A DNA stretch of 48,595 nt from an uncultured Erysipelotrichaceae bacterium (GCA_902761685.1 CACWLI010000011.1:1-48595); one strand, 5' to 3'; shown: positions 6,662 to 15,421, counted from the stretch's first letter. Made by a program: numbers and translations. The notes: generated by a model from the letters alone, not told the origin.

Positions 6662-8080
6662 TTAATATTGAATTCCCCAAACTACTTTGTGTTTTGCATC
6701 TTTTCCACAAACAACACATTTTTCAGTTTCATAATCTTTTGTTTCAACTATACATCTTGATTTAGTTCCCTTAATTTCTTTCATTTTAAGTTCACATTCT
6801 TCATTTCCACACCAATGAGCATTTACAAATCCTGGATGATTTTCCATTATATCTTTTACTTCATCTAGTGATGTTACATCATATGTTTTACTCTTAAGAT
6901 TATTTAATGCTTTATTAAACATATCTTCCTGCATTTTTTCAAGTTGTTGAGTTACTACATTTATAACATCATTTAGTTTAACAACCATTTTATTTACATT
7001 ATCACGTCTAACTACAGTTACTTCATTGTTTTCTAAATCTCTTAGTCCAACTTCTACTCTAATTGGTACGCCATTAACTTCTGCTTCAGCAAATTTAAAT
7101 CCAGCACTCTTATCAGAGTAATCAACATATGAAGTTATATCTCTTTCATGTAATATTTCATTTATATGTTCACATACACTTATTAATTTTTCATCATTTT
7201 TAATAGGAATAATTACTACTTGATTAGGTGCTATTTTAGGAGGTAATACAAGTCCTCTATCATCAGAGTGGGTCATTATTAATGCTCCTATCATTCTAGT
7301 TGTACTTCCCCATGAAGTTTGATAACAGTAATCATATTCATTATTTTTATTAATAAATTTTATATCATATGCACGAGAAAATTTTTGTCCAAAATAATGA
7401 GATGTAGCTGATTGTAAACTAACTCCATTTTGCATTAATGCTTCTACTGTAAGAGTATATTCTGCTCCAGCAAATTTTTCTTTTTCAGTTTTTCTACCTG
7501 TTATAACAGGTATAGCTAAATAGTTTTCAAAAAATTCTCTATAAATATCTAACATTTGATGAGTTTCTCTTTCAGCTTCTTCAGCAGTTGAGTGAACAGT
7601 ATGTCCTTCTTGCCATAAGAACTCACGACTACGTAAAAATAGTCTAGTTTCTTTTTCCCATCTAACTACATTACACCATTGATTATATAATTTAGGTAAA
7701 TCTCTATATGTTTTAACAGTCTTTGCATAATAATCACTAAACAATGTTTCACTTGTTGGACGAAATGCTAACTTTTCTTCTAAAGTATTATTTCCTCCTT
7801 CAGTAACCCATGCACATTCTGGTGCAAAGCCATTAATTAATTCTCCTTCTTTTTTAAGTAGATTTTCTGGTATGAATACAGGCATATATACATTTTTATG
7901 TCCTGTTTTTTTAAACATAGAATCCATTATACTTTGCATTTTTTCCCATAATGCATATCCATTTGGTTCAAATACAGTACATCCTTTAACACTTGAATAA
8001 TCTGCAAGTCTAGCAGCTTTTACTACATCTGTATACCATTTAGCAAAATCATCTTCTCTTTTTGTTATCTTATCATTCAT
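6662..8080 (-). CDS. proS: Prolyl-tRNA synthetase, archaeal/eukaryotic-type (type 3)
   Basis: This class II synthetase charges tRNA-Pro. Motif 1 is at MPVFIPENLL, motif 2 at RWEKETRLFLRSREFLWQEG and motif 3 near RMIGALIMTHSDDRGLVLPP. After the anticodon-binding domain there is the archaeal-type C-terminal zinc domain (CGNEEC and CVVCGKDA) ending in Tyr. It lacks the bacterial editing insertion between motifs 2 and 3, as expected for this type (472 residues). The start at 8080 follows AAAGGAGAATAATT; an upstream ATG lies inside the T-box terminator. Expression is controlled by the T-box upstream. Confidence 0.95.
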   Translation of the reverse strand: MNDKITKREDDFAKWYTDVVKAARLADYSSVKGCTVFEPNGYALWEKMQSIMDSMFKKTGHKNVYMPVFIPENLLKKEGELINGFAPECAWVTEGGNNTLEEKLAFRPTSETLFSDYYAKTVKTYRDLPKLYNQWCNVVRWEKETRLFLRSREFLWQEGHTVHSTAEEAERETHQMLDIYREFFENYLAIPVITGRKTEKEKFAGAEYTLTVEALMQNGVSLQSATSHYFGQKFSRAYDIKFINKNNEYDYCYQTSWGSTTRMIGALIMTHSDDRGLVLPPKIAPNQVVIIPIKNDEKLISVCEHINEILHERDITSYVDYSDKSAGFKFAEAEVNGVPIRVEVGLRDLENNEVTVVRRDNVNKMVVKLNDVINVVTQQLEKMQEDMFNKALNNLKSKTYDVTSLDEVKDIMENHPGFVNAHWCGNEECELKMKEIKGTKSRCIVETKDYETEKCVVCGKDAKHKVVWGIQY

Positions 8081-8086
8081 AATTAT

Positions 8087-8291
8087 TCTCCTTTCAAAAT
8101 AAAAAGGACAGCACAAGGAGTCATAATAGACGGTACCATCCTTTAATTTTCTTAATTTGATAACGGCATTAACCGTGTGAACTTTTCTTCACCTGTTATA
8201 GAAGGTAGGAATTAATAACTATTATACTTGGCTTCCACCATACCCAAGCTCTCTATTATAAGGAAGTAATTAATATTCCTTCAACATTTAC
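8087..8291 (-). promoter_or_regulatory. T-box riboswitch, probably tRNA-Pro specific
   Basis: The leader contains the T-box sequence GGATGGTACCG (8130-8141 complement) and an AGAGAG motif in stem I. Stem I closes with GAAGG/CCTTC (8278-8282 with 8201-8205). Just inside its 3' strand, at 8207-8209, is CCU followed by A, a fitting specifier codon for proline. AAGGA can pair with TCCTT (antiterminator) or with the later GTCCTTTTT (terminator). Uncharged tRNA-Pro should therefore raise proS transcription. Confidence 0.9.
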
Positions 8292-8297
8292 AAATAG

Positions 8298-8326
8298 ATT
8301 TTAACATATCTATTTTATTAAGTCAA
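8298..8326 (-). promoter_or_regulatory. Promoter of the T-box/proS unit
   Basis: TTGACT, 17 bases, TAAAAT. The -35 overlaps the 3' end of the upstream gene at 8310. The transcript should start near 8291, just before T-box stem I. Confidence 0.7.
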
Positions 8327-8945
8327 ACTTTAAAACTCTTTTATTATTTAAATAATTTAACTCAACATTTGTAAAATCTATTAATCTATTTAAATCTTCA
8401 TTTATTCTATCAAAAGTTAATTGTTTTTTTATTAGTTTAAATAGATTATCATTATAATTTCTAATATCTAATTCATTTTTTAAATATCTATAAAAACCTG
8501 TTAACTCTTCTTCACTTACTTTTTTAAAATCACTCATGTCTATATTTAAATATTCTTTAAAATAATTTTGATCATATTCATCAAAATGAATACCTTCTAA
8601 TAATACATTATTATATTTAAAATAACTAATTACTTCTTTTATTGAATATAACCCAAGTGGAATAGTTTCATCACTTCTAACTACTAAATGAATCATTAAA
8701 TTATAGTCAGATAATAGATTAATTCTGATAATACTTTGATTTTCAAATCTAATATCATATATTTTAATAGCTAAATCATAGAATTCTTCATTAGATAGAT
8801 TTTCATTTAATAAAAGTCTTAAATTATTAATTTGATTAATTCTTTTATTAATTCTTTCTATTAAACTTTTATCATTATTAAAATCTATAGAAGGATTATA
8901 ATATTGATTTTGATTTATATCAAATTGTTTTAAACTAAGTATCAT
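8310..8945 (-). CDS. Hypothetical cytoplasmic protein, 211 residues
   Basis: The protein is soluble, rich in Asn, Leu and Ile, with alternating helical segments and no membrane span, cysteine motif or nucleotide-binding loop. The start follows an excellent TAGGAGGAATAAT. It stands alone: upstream is the terminator of the YtxH operon and downstream its stop codon lies inside the proS promoter. I do not recognise a family. Confidence 0.65.
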   Translation of the reverse strand: MILSLKQFDINQNQYYNPSIDFNNDKSLIERINKRINQINNLRLLLNENLSNEEFYDLAIKIYDIRFENQSIIRINLLSDYNLMIHLVVRSDETIPLGLYSIKEVISYFKYNNVLLEGIHFDEYDQNYFKEYLNIDMSDFKKVSEEELTGFYRYLKNELDIRNYNDNLFKLIKKQLTFDRINEDLNRLIDFTNVELNYLNNKRVLKFDLIK

Positions 8946-8982
8946 ATTATTCCTCCTAGTAGATTATATTAACATATTAAGA

Positions 8983-9011
8983 AACAAAATAAAAGACTGA
9001 TAAATCAGTCT
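8983..9011 (-). terminator. Terminator after the YtxH gene
   Basis: AGACTGA / TCAGTCT with a 4-base loop and TTTTATTTT downstream on the minus strand, starting within the last codons of the YtxH-like gene. Confidence 0.75.
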
Positions 9012-9423
9012 ATTTTTTCTTATTTTCTTCTTCAAGTTTCTTTTGAACTTCTTTAACAACTTTTAATGCTTGGCGTCTTACTTCATCAGCTGCTTTTTCA
9101 ACTACAGGAGTTCCTTTTTCAATAGCATATTTGTATAAATCTTCAGCTTTTTCTTTAATATTTTGAGCTTGTTTTAATGCTATTTCTTTTGCTTTTTCTT
9201 TATCAAGATTAGCAAGTTCAGCTTGAAGTGTTTCTACTCTGTAAAGTAATTCATCTTTTACTTCTTCAGTATCAATATCTTTAACTCTTTTTACTAAATC
9301 GTCAATCTTTTTAGAAAGCATTTTTCTTGTGTTTTCTCCACTATCTGGTGCGAATAATAATCCAAGTCCTGCTCCAATAGCAAGCCCTCCTAAAAACTTT
9401 CCTAATCCACCTTTCTTACTCAT
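9010..9423 (-). CDS. YtxH-domain protein
   Basis: The 137-residue product opens with the YtxH signature: a glycine-rich hydrophobic segment FLGGLAIGAGLGLLFAPDSG, followed by a long Lys/Glu coiled-coil-like helix. YtxH proteins are Bacillota stress- or envelope-associated proteins of unknown mechanism. The ATG at 9423 follows AGGAGG at a 9-base spacing and overlaps the stop of the DUF948 gene by 8 bases. The YtxH-DUF948 pairing is common in Bacilli. Confidence 0.85.
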   Translation of the reverse strand: MSKKGGLGKFLGGLAIGAGLGLLFAPDSGENTRKMLSKKIDDLVKRVKDIDTEEVKDELLYRVETLQAELANLDKEKAKEIALKQAQNIKEKAEDLYKYAIEKGTPVVEKAADEVRRQALKVVKEVQKKLEEENKKK

Positions 9424-9721
9424 CTTCATCTTCCTCCTCACTTTCAATTTTTCTCTTTTTATATTTTTTTCTATCTTTAAATAATCTTCTAAGTCCCCCA
9501 CTAACGAATCCTACTACTGTATCTCCTACTAGTGATATTTTATCATTTACTGTATCAACTAATTCAAATACTCTATCGAGTGTTTTAACTTTTTGAGTTA
9601 CATCTTCTAATAAAACATCAACTTTATGTAGAGTCATTATAAGTTTAACTCCAATAATAATTGCTACTATAATTAGTATAATCAATAATACATAAATTAT
9701 GATAGTTAATATTTCTGGCAT
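9416..9721 (-). CDS. DUF948-type membrane protein
   Basis: The 101-residue protein has an N-terminal transmembrane helix (residues 4-28) and a helical segment with the DUF948 pattern (VDVLLEDVTQKVKTLDRVFELVDTV), then a basic stretch and an acidic tail. It is the partner of the downstream YtxH gene and lies 2 bases after the acidic protein gene, so all are translated from one message. Confidence 0.8.
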   Translation of the reverse strand: MPEILTIIIYVLLIILIIVAIIIGVKLIMTLHKVDVLLEDVTQKVKTLDRVFELVDTVNDKISLVGDTVVGFVSGGLRRLFKDRKKYKKRKIESEEEDEDE

Positions 9722-9723
9722 TA

Positions 9724-10587
9724 CTAATCCTCCTTATCATACATAGAATCAATTAGATTAAATAAATCATGTTCTAATGTACTATCTGTTAATGTTTTTT
9801 CTACTTCTGGTTCTTCTTCATCTTCAAAGTTTTCAAGTTCAGCTTTATCTTCTAATTCGCCAATTGATAAATCTTTATCAATATCTTTAGTTTCTTCTTC
9901 TATTTTATTGATTAAATCTTCTATTTTAGAAGTTTTTTGTTCCAATAAATCAGCATCTTTATCAACTTTATTTATTTCCTTTTTTATTGTATCTGTTGAT
10001 AATTTGTTCATAGAATTTAATGTATCTTCAAGTTCATCTTCTAAAGTTCCATATGCTTTTCTTCTTACTGTGTCATATGAAGTAACTGATGAACTTAAAC
10101 TATCATTTGAAATTTCTTTTTCTTTTATTTCTTCTTTTTTATAATCTTTATCTAATACACCCCAAACAGGAGAAATAATAGGTGTTGGCTTAAATATTTT
10201 AGGTGTATCTGGTATAGTTGGTGACTCAACTCTGGTATTTCTATTTTGTTCACTTAAAACATTTCTTTTTGGAAGAACCATTTCTTTTTCTTCTTCTGCA
10301 TCAAATTCAACAAAATCAAAAGTTCTATCAGATTTAAATAAGTCTCTTTCACTAAAAGTATTATCTGTTTTAGGTTTTTCAACAACTAAATCTTCTTCTG
10401 GTTCAGTTTCTATTGTCTTGTATTTTATTTCTTCAATTTTTGGTTTTTCTTCTATTTCACGTTCTTTAGTTTCTCTTCTAACTATTTTATTTACTTTGCT
10501 TAGTTCTTCTTTATTATTGTCTTTTTCATCTTCATCAACGACAACTTCATCATAAAAAACACCCTTTAATTTACTTAAAATGCCCAT
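9724..10587 (-). CDS. Highly acidic protein with conserved-looking SPVWGVLDKDY motif
   Basis: The product has 287 residues. An N-terminal amphipathic stretch (MGILSKLKGVFYDE) could bind the membrane. A long Glu/Lys-rich region of low complexity follows, then a short ordered-looking segment IFKPTPIISPVWGVLDKDY near the middle, and a helical acidic C-terminus (LEHDLFNLIDSMYDKED). The architecture, two short ordered ends and one central motif joined by disordered linkers, suggests a scaffold or division/envelope adaptor. I recall similar 'ISPVYGV' motifs in uncharacterised Bacillota proteins, but no function is known to me. Confidence 0.7.
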   Translation of the reverse strand: MGILSKLKGVFYDEVVVDEDEKDNNKEELSKVNKIVRRETKEREIEEKPKIEEIKYKTIETEPEEDLVVEKPKTDNTFSERDLFKSDRTFDFVEFDAEEEKEMVLPKRNVLSEQNRNTRVESPTIPDTPKIFKPTPIISPVWGVLDKDYKKEEIKEKEISNDSLSSSVTSYDTVRRKAYGTLEDELEDTLNSMNKLSTDTIKKEINKVDKDADLLEQKTSKIEDLINKIEEETKDIDKDLSIGELEDKAELENFEDEEEPEVEKTLTDSTLEHDLFNLIDSMYDKED

Positions 10588-10604
10588 GATTGCACCTCTT
10601 TCTA

Positions 10605-11222
10605 TTAGCTTTCCTCTTCATATTCTTCGATATATTCTAAAATATTCTTTTTTTCATCTTTATTTTTAGGTTCAGGAAGCTTATATATAGTTTCACTAGA
10701 TTCTAAATCATTATCATTAATATATTTTTCAATAACTAAGTCATTGTATTTAATTGACTTAAGTATTGTTATACCTCTTGATATAGCATATCTTAGTTCA
10801 CTTTCTTCTACCTCTACCTCTATTATAGCATAATTATAACACAACTCAACAAAAAAGTTATCATTATTTTTTCTTATTTTTAGGTAACCATTTGCTTCAT
10901 CTTTTTCAAAAGTAAAATACTCATAATCATCTATTTCATGATCAGCTTGTATTATATTTTTATAGTAATAACTTACTATATCTATATTTAGGTAATACAC
11001 TGTGTTATGCGATATTAATTCTTGAACATAATCATTATCATTTTTAATACTAAATTCATTAGGTAAATAATATCTATATCCTTTTGCATTAACATTATAA
11101 GATTTACTTTCATTCTTGATACCATTATCAACTATTTCTTTTAATGATAAAGAATTTATATTAGTATTTGTACAACCTACCAATAAGAACATACAAATTA
11201 TAATTATTATTTTCTTATACAT
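10605..11222 (-). CDS. Lipoprotein of unknown function
   Basis: The 205-residue product starts with a lipoprotein signal: MYKK, a hydrophobic core and the lipobox LVGC (C around residue 17). The mature part is mixed, with several aromatic strands (YYLNIDIVSYYYK) and an acidic C-terminus. The start at 11222 follows GGAGTTAGAT. It is the first gene of the operon that continues with the acidic protein, DUF948 and YtxH genes, so the four may act at the membrane. Confidence 0.75.
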   Translation of the reverse strand: MYKKIIIIICMFLLVGCTNTNINSLSLKEIVDNGIKNESKSYNVNAKGYRYYLPNEFSIKNDNDYVQELISHNTVYYLNIDIVSYYYKNIIQADHEIDDYEYFTFEKDEANGYLKIRKNNDNFFVELCYNYAIIEVEVEESELRYAISRGITILKSIKYNDLVIEKYINDNDLESSETIYKLPEPKNKDEKKNILEYIEEYEEES

Positions 11223-11244
11223 ATCTAACTCCATACTATTAAAA

Positions 11245-11273
11245 ATTATAGCAAATTATTTATTTTTTAACAA
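11245..11273 (-). promoter_or_regulatory. Promoter of the lipoprotein-DUF948-YtxH operon
   Basis: TTGTTA, 17 bases, TATAAT with an extended TGC before the -10. It overlaps the 3' end of trmB. Confidence 0.7.
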
Positions 11274-11877
11274 CATTTATATAATTTATATTCTTTCCAA
11301 GTCCAATAAATTTATCTTCATATTCAGTAGTAAATTTATCAAAATAATTAGTATCTGTTTTAACTATTTCATATCCATTATCAATAAATGATGTAACTGA
11401 ATATTCATATAAATCATCATTATCTGTTTTCATTTCAATATGTTTTTTATTTTTAAATATTAATTCATACTTAGATAAAAAATTATCTGATGTTAGTCTT
11501 CTTTTAGTATGTCTTTTTTTAGGCCATGGATCAGAAAAATTAAGATATATTTTATCTATTTCTTTATCAAATATATCATTTATGTTTATCGCATCAAAAC
11601 ATATAAGTTTTAAATTATTAATATTAATTTCATTTAATTTTTTAACAGCACTTACAAGTGGACTATCATATTTTTCTATACCAATATAATTTATATTTGG
11701 ATTAGAAATAGCTTTACTAATAATAAACTTTCCCTTTCCAGTACCAATTTCTATTTCAATAGGATTATTATTATCAAATAATTCATTCCACTTTCCTTTA
11801 TATTGTTCTGGATTATTAATTATATATGGAGAAGCGGATATTATCTTATCAGCGTCTTTTATATGTTTTAATCTCAT
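11260..11877 (-). CDS. trmB: tRNA (guanine46-N7)-methyltransferase TrmB
   Basis: This Rossmann-fold methyltransferase forms m7G46 in tRNA. The SAM-binding motif is IEIGTGKGKFI and the TrmB signature NFSDPWPKKRHTKRRL is intact. The product is 205 residues from the ATG at 11877, which has GAGG 6 bases upstream; a slightly longer frame begins within the promoter and is rejected. It appears monocistronic. Confidence 0.94.
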   Translation of the reverse strand: MRLKHIKDADKIISASPYIINNPEQYKGKWNELFDNNNPIEIEIGTGKGKFIISKAISNPNINYIGIEKYDSPLVSAVKKLNEININNLKLICFDAININDIFDKEIDKIYLNFSDPWPKKRHTKRRLTSDNFLSKYELIFKNKKHIEMKTDNDDLYEYSVTSFIDNGYEIVKTDTNYFDKFTTEYEDKFIGLGKNINYINVVKK

Positions 11878-11895
11878 AATACACCTCGTATAAAT

Positions 11896-11924
11896 ATTAT
11901 ACACTAATACATTATTTTTGTCAT
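11896..11924 (-). promoter_or_regulatory. Promoter of trmB
   Basis: ATGACA, 17 bases, TATAAT. It lies back to back with the start region of the plus-strand gene at 11946. Confidence 0.65.
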
Positions 11925-11945
11925 ATACTATTGTAGGTGAAGAAA

Positions 11946-12221
11946 ATGAAAAATAGAAATATGTTTTATCAAAACATAGAACAAGGATATCAAAATCCTG
12001 GTATGTTTATACCACCTAGTGGATATAATATGAATACTGAATATCAAGCATATGGACCAAATATGATTCAAGGCCAAATGCAAGGAAATAATAATTCATA
12101 TCAAAATGATTATGAAGAAAGAATTGCTAGACTAGAACGTCAAGTTAAATCATTAGATAATAGAATTCAAAAACTTGAAAATTTAAATACTGATACTACT
12201 GATAACTTTTATATGATATAA
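11946..12221 (+). CDS. Small Asn/Gln-rich protein with C-terminal coiled coil
   Basis: The 91-residue product has a disordered Gly/Asn/Gln/Tyr/Pro-rich N-terminal half and a short coiled coil (EERIARLERQVKSLDNRIQKLE). The ATG at 11946 has AGGTG 6-7 bases upstream; an earlier GTG is inside that site. Short proteins of this composition occur widely in Bacillota, sometimes annotated as coat- or surface-like. The function is unknown. A bidirectional terminator follows directly. Confidence 0.65.
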   Translation: MKNRNMFYQNIEQGYQNPGMFIPPSGYNMNTEYQAYGPNMIQGQMQGNNNSYQNDYEERIARLERQVKSLDNRIQKLENLNTDTTDNFYMI

Positions 12222-12250
12222 AAAAATATATAGACATCTATATATTTTTT
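12221..12250. terminator. Bidirectional terminator between convergent genes
   Basis: AAAAAATATATAGA and TCTATATATTTTTT form a 14-bp perfect palindrome with a 2-base centre, giving a T-run on both strands. It serves the plus-strand gene at 11946 and the minus-strand ligase. Confidence 0.8.
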
Positions 12251-13964
12251 ATTGTTCTAATTTTTTATAATCAATTTTACCTATCTTTGTAGTTGGCAAA
12301 GATTCTCTAAATTCATATTTGAATGGTTGCTTATATTTAGAAATATTCTTTCTACAATATGTTCTTATTTCTCTTTCAATAGTACTATTTCTTTTTACGT
12401 TTTTCTTTAAAACAATAACTGCTTTTGGTACTTCTCCCTTTATTTTATCTTTCATTGCTACCACTATTGAAGTTTCAACATATTTATTTTTATTAATAAT
12501 TTCTTCTAATTCCATTGGATAAATATTATAACCATTTGATATAATCATTCTTTTTAATCTTGATTGATAATATAAAACTCCATCTTTATCCATATATCCA
12601 AGGTCTCCAGTATGAAGCCATGTTTTACCATCATAATGTTTTCTTAATACTTCATTAGTTTCTTTATCTTGATTAATATACCCAAGCATAACAGATGGTC
12701 CAGTTACACATATTTCTCCTACACTATTTTTTTCTAACTCAATATCAGTATTAGGCTCAAATATCTTAATAATATTGTCTGGATTAGGTATTCCTAAATT
12801 ATTAAGTGATTTAACGCTCTCACAAGTAGCAGATATAAATGCCGTTGCTTCTGATAAACCATATCCTATTTGTATTCTAGCTAAACTACCACAAGATCTA
12901 AAATGATTAATTGTTTTATCCATAAGTTCACTAGATAAATAGTCTCCTCCGCTAAGTATAACTTGAACACTACTTAAACTATTTCTACCTGCTTTTTTAC
13001 CATTTACTAAATAATTTAACATACTTGGTATAACTGGTAATAAATTAGGTTTCTTTTCTTTAATAATTTTATTTAATTTATGAACATCAATCTTTGGTAT
13101 TAATATACATTTTAAACCAAGAGCTAAAGGAACATGAATACAAACACATAATCCAAATCCATGAAAAATTGGTAAAGCAGAAAAAATTGAATTACCAGCT
13201 TTAGCTTCTTTGCAAACAACTTCACATTGAGTTGCAATTGAATTAAAGCATAAGTTAGATAGTATTACTCCTTTACTTTTTCCAGTTGTTCCACCACTAT
13301 ATATAATTACTGATGGACTATTTTTACTTCTATTAACATGAGTTTCTATAAGTGTATCTTCATTTTTAATAAAGTCATTATATCTTATAACATTATCTTC
13401 ATAATCCATTTTACTTCTGTTTTTTATATTATACAGTGTTTTTAAGAATGGATTCATACTATTACTAACATCACTTATAATTAAATGTTTAATTTTTAAA
13501 TCTCTAATTTTATCATATGTAACATCACTAGCAAGCATTGTAGTTGAATTAGTTTCATTAATAGCATATTCTATTTCACTTAAGCTAGATAATGGATGTA
13601 TTATATTACAAATAGCACCTATTTTATTAACCGCATAAATAGTAAAAATAGCTTCTGGTATATTTGGCATACAAATTGTTACACACTCATTTTCTACTAT
13701 ATTTAATTTACTCAATGATATAGCTATATTATCAACTTTCTTAATAAATTCTTTATATGTGAATTTTGTATCAAAATATTCAAGTGCTATATTATCTGGA
13801 TGCTTCAAAGCTGAATCATACACCATATCATACATAGAACCATTATAATAATTTAAACTCTCTGGCATTCTATCATAGAATTTCAACCATGGTTTATCTT
13901 TATTATATTTTAGTTCATTTATTGATTTTATTATTTTATTTATGTAATTGTTTACTTTTCCCAT
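12249..13964 (-). CDS. AMP-forming acyl-CoA synthetase (acyl-CoA ligase family)
   Basis: This adenylate-forming enzyme activates a carboxylic acid with ATP and transfers it to CoA. The core motifs are all present: IIYSGGTTGKSKGV (P-loop, about residue 210), IQIGYGLSEA (A5), WLHTGDLGY (A7), RMIISNGYNIYPMELEE (A8) and the catalytic lysine in PTTKIGKIDYKKL (A10) at the C-terminus. The 571-residue length fits a medium/long-chain fatty acyl ligase, but the substrate cannot be read from sequence. The start follows AAGGA. It is monocistronic behind an extended -10 promoter. Confidence 0.88.
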   Translation of the reverse strand: MGKVNNYINKIIKSINELKYNKDKPWLKFYDRMPESLNYYNGSMYDMVYDSALKHPDNIALEYFDTKFTYKEFIKKVDNIAISLSKLNIVENECVTICMPNIPEAIFTIYAVNKIGAICNIIHPLSSLSEIEYAINETNSTTMLASDVTYDKIRDLKIKHLIISDVSNSMNPFLKTLYNIKNRSKMDYEDNVIRYNDFIKNEDTLIETHVNRSKNSPSVIIYSGGTTGKSKGVILSNLCFNSIATQCEVVCKEAKAGNSIFSALPIFHGFGLCVCIHVPLALGLKCILIPKIDVHKLNKIIKEKKPNLLPVIPSMLNYLVNGKKAGRNSLSSVQVILSGGDYLSSELMDKTINHFRSCGSLARIQIGYGLSEATAFISATCESVKSLNNLGIPNPDNIIKIFEPNTDIELEKNSVGEICVTGPSVMLGYINQDKETNEVLRKHYDGKTWLHTGDLGYMDKDGVLYYQSRLKRMIISNGYNIYPMELEEIINKNKYVETSIVVAMKDKIKGEVPKAVIVLKKNVKRNSTIEREIRTYCRKNISKYKQPFKYEFRESLPTTKIGKIDYKKLEQ

Positions 13965-13987
13965 TTTCAAATCCTTTCATTTAATTA

Positions 13988-13996
13988 ATTATATCA
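13988..13996 (-). promoter_or_regulatory. Extended -10 promoter of the acyl-CoA ligase
   Basis: TGATATAAT lies immediately downstream of the T-tract of the preceding terminator and 24 bases before the ligase start. No good -35 is visible because that position is occupied by the hairpin. Confidence 0.6.
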
Positions 13997-14026
13997 TAAA
14001 AAAAGTATAAAGATTTACTTTATACT
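13997..14026 (-). terminator. Terminator of the Sua5 operon
   Basis: AGTATAAAG / CTTTATACT with a 5-6-base loop and seven T residues on the minus strand. Confidence 0.75.
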
Positions 14027-14051
14027 ATAATTATATTTTTTTAGACAAACA

Positions 14052-14639
14052 TTAAATTATCTTTTTTATATCTTCTATTTTTATTGGTCCGTCTCTTAAT
14101 ATTTTTATCTCATTTGTTGTTAAATCTACAATAGTACTAGCTTTATTATATGATACATTTCCTTCAAGTATTCCATCTAATAATGGACAAGACTCTTGAA
14201 CTTTTTCTATAGTATCACAAACTTCTTCCCCACTTTGATTAGCACTTGTCATAAAAATGGGACCAACACTTTTCATTATCTCTTCTAATTCTTTTGTTGG
14301 TGCCATTCTAAGAGCAACAGTAGGTACACCATTATTAATTAAATCATCACTTTTTTTATTTAATATTAGTGTAATTGGTCCTGGCATAAAAGCATCAATT
14401 ATTTTATTAATCTTTTCATCTATAATTGCAATGTTTTCTATTTGTTCCTTATTAGCACACATAACTGGAAAATGTTTATTTGATGGTCTATTTTTAACTT
14501 CAACTAACTTATCATATGATTTCTTTGAATTAATTCTAGCACAAATTCCATATACTGTATCAGTCGGAACACAAACGACTCCATCATTTTTAAGTATATT
14601 AATTACTTCATTTAATTCACTATTTTTATATATTTTCAT
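14052..14639 (-). CDS. L-threonylcarbamoyladenylate synthase (Sua5/YrdC family)
   Basis: This enzyme makes threonylcarbamoyl-AMP from threonine, bicarbonate and ATP, the first step of tRNA t6A37 formation. The signatures are VVCVPTDTVYGICAR, EVKNRPSNKHFPVM (the KxR element) and MTSANQSGE. At 195 residues it is the short single-domain YrdC/TsaC form without the extra Sua5 domain. It is the last gene of a long minus-strand operon. Its product feeds the t6A that MtaB (1868-3133) later thiomethylates. Confidence 0.9.
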   Translation of the reverse strand: MKIYKNSELNEVINILKNDGVVCVPTDTVYGICARINSKKSYDKLVEVKNRPSNKHFPVMCANKEQIENIAIIDEKINKIIDAFMPGPITLILNKKSDDLINNGVPTVALRMAPTKELEEIMKSVGPIFMTSANQSGEEVCDTIEKVQESCPLLDGILEGNVSYNKASTIVDLTTNEIKILRDGPIKIEDIKKII

Positions 14640-14647
14640 ACTTCTCC

Positions 14648-15421
14648 TTAATTGGATAACTTCTTTCCAAGTTCTAGTGCTAAAAATGTTACTTCCTTTT
14701 TCTTTTCAAAATTAGTTAAACCACTAAGACTTCTTTCATCCCATTCTACTCCATCAAGATTATCTCCTGCATAATAAAATGTAAAATAATCTATGTTTAG
14801 ATAATTACAAACTGCAGCTATTACTGATCCTTCCATTTCAACTGTTTTAGCTTTTAAATCCTTATAATACTTTATTTTATCTTTAGTTTCTCTATAAAAT
14901 GCATCAGTTGTCCATGTTGATCCAATTGTATAATCAAAACCAAATTCATTTAGAGTATTTATAAATTCTTCTCTATATTTTGGATTTAAATCAATAGTTT
15001 CACTTTCAGGATAATAATGATAACTTGTTCCCTCATCTCTATATGCCATATCCGGTATAATGATAGAGCAGTCTTCTATAGTAGAATCAAGTACTCCGCA
15101 ATTTCCAAATATTATAAATTTATTTACGCCTTGCGAATGTAATTCTTCTAGGTCTCCTGCTATAAGAGGTCCACCTACAGCAGCCATAAACAATGTTAAC
15201 ATTGTTCCTTTATAATTTAGTACATATATATCTTTTTCCCAATTAGCACATGAAATATATCCTACTTCTTTACAACTGAATTTTTCAATTATATCTTTAA
15301 ATAAATGTCTTGAGAAAACACCAATAGCTACTTCAGGTAACTTGATATTTTCATCTTGACCTTCTCTAAATTTAATACCATCTGCTTTTATTAATGGTTC
15401 TTCTTTTCCAAATCTTATCAT
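14648..15421 (-). CDS. Nucleoside phosphorylase (PNP/UDP family)
   Basis: This enzyme splits a nucleoside with phosphate into base and pentose-1-phosphate. Family signatures are the glycine-rich phosphate loop near LTLFMAAVGGPLIAG, the IIFGNCGVLD strand and TVEMEGSVIAAVCNYL, which binds the ribose; YYAGDNLDG follows. The 257-residue length fits a uridine-phosphorylase-like subfamily. The base specificity is not evident. It overlaps the S51 peptidase gene by 4 bases. Confidence 0.85.
   Translation of the reverse strand: MIRFGKEEPLIKADGIKFREGQDENIKLPEVAIGVFSRHLFKDIIEKFSCKEVGYISCANWEKDIYVLNYKGTMLTLFMAAVGGPLIAGDLEELHSQGVNKFIIFGNCGVLDSTIEDCSIIIPDMAYRDEGTSYHYYPESETIDLNPKYREEFINTLNEFGFDYTIGSTWTTDAFYRETKDKIKYYKDLKAKTVEMEGSVIAAVCNYLNIDYFTFYYAGDNLDGVEWDERSLSGLTNFEKKKEVTFLALELGKKLSN

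Noticed and set aside
14257..14715. 152-codon plus-strand open frame that looks like a membrane protein
   Set aside because: It is antisense to Sua5 and the phosphorylase; hydrophobicity comes from the complement of Asn/Lys/Glu codons.
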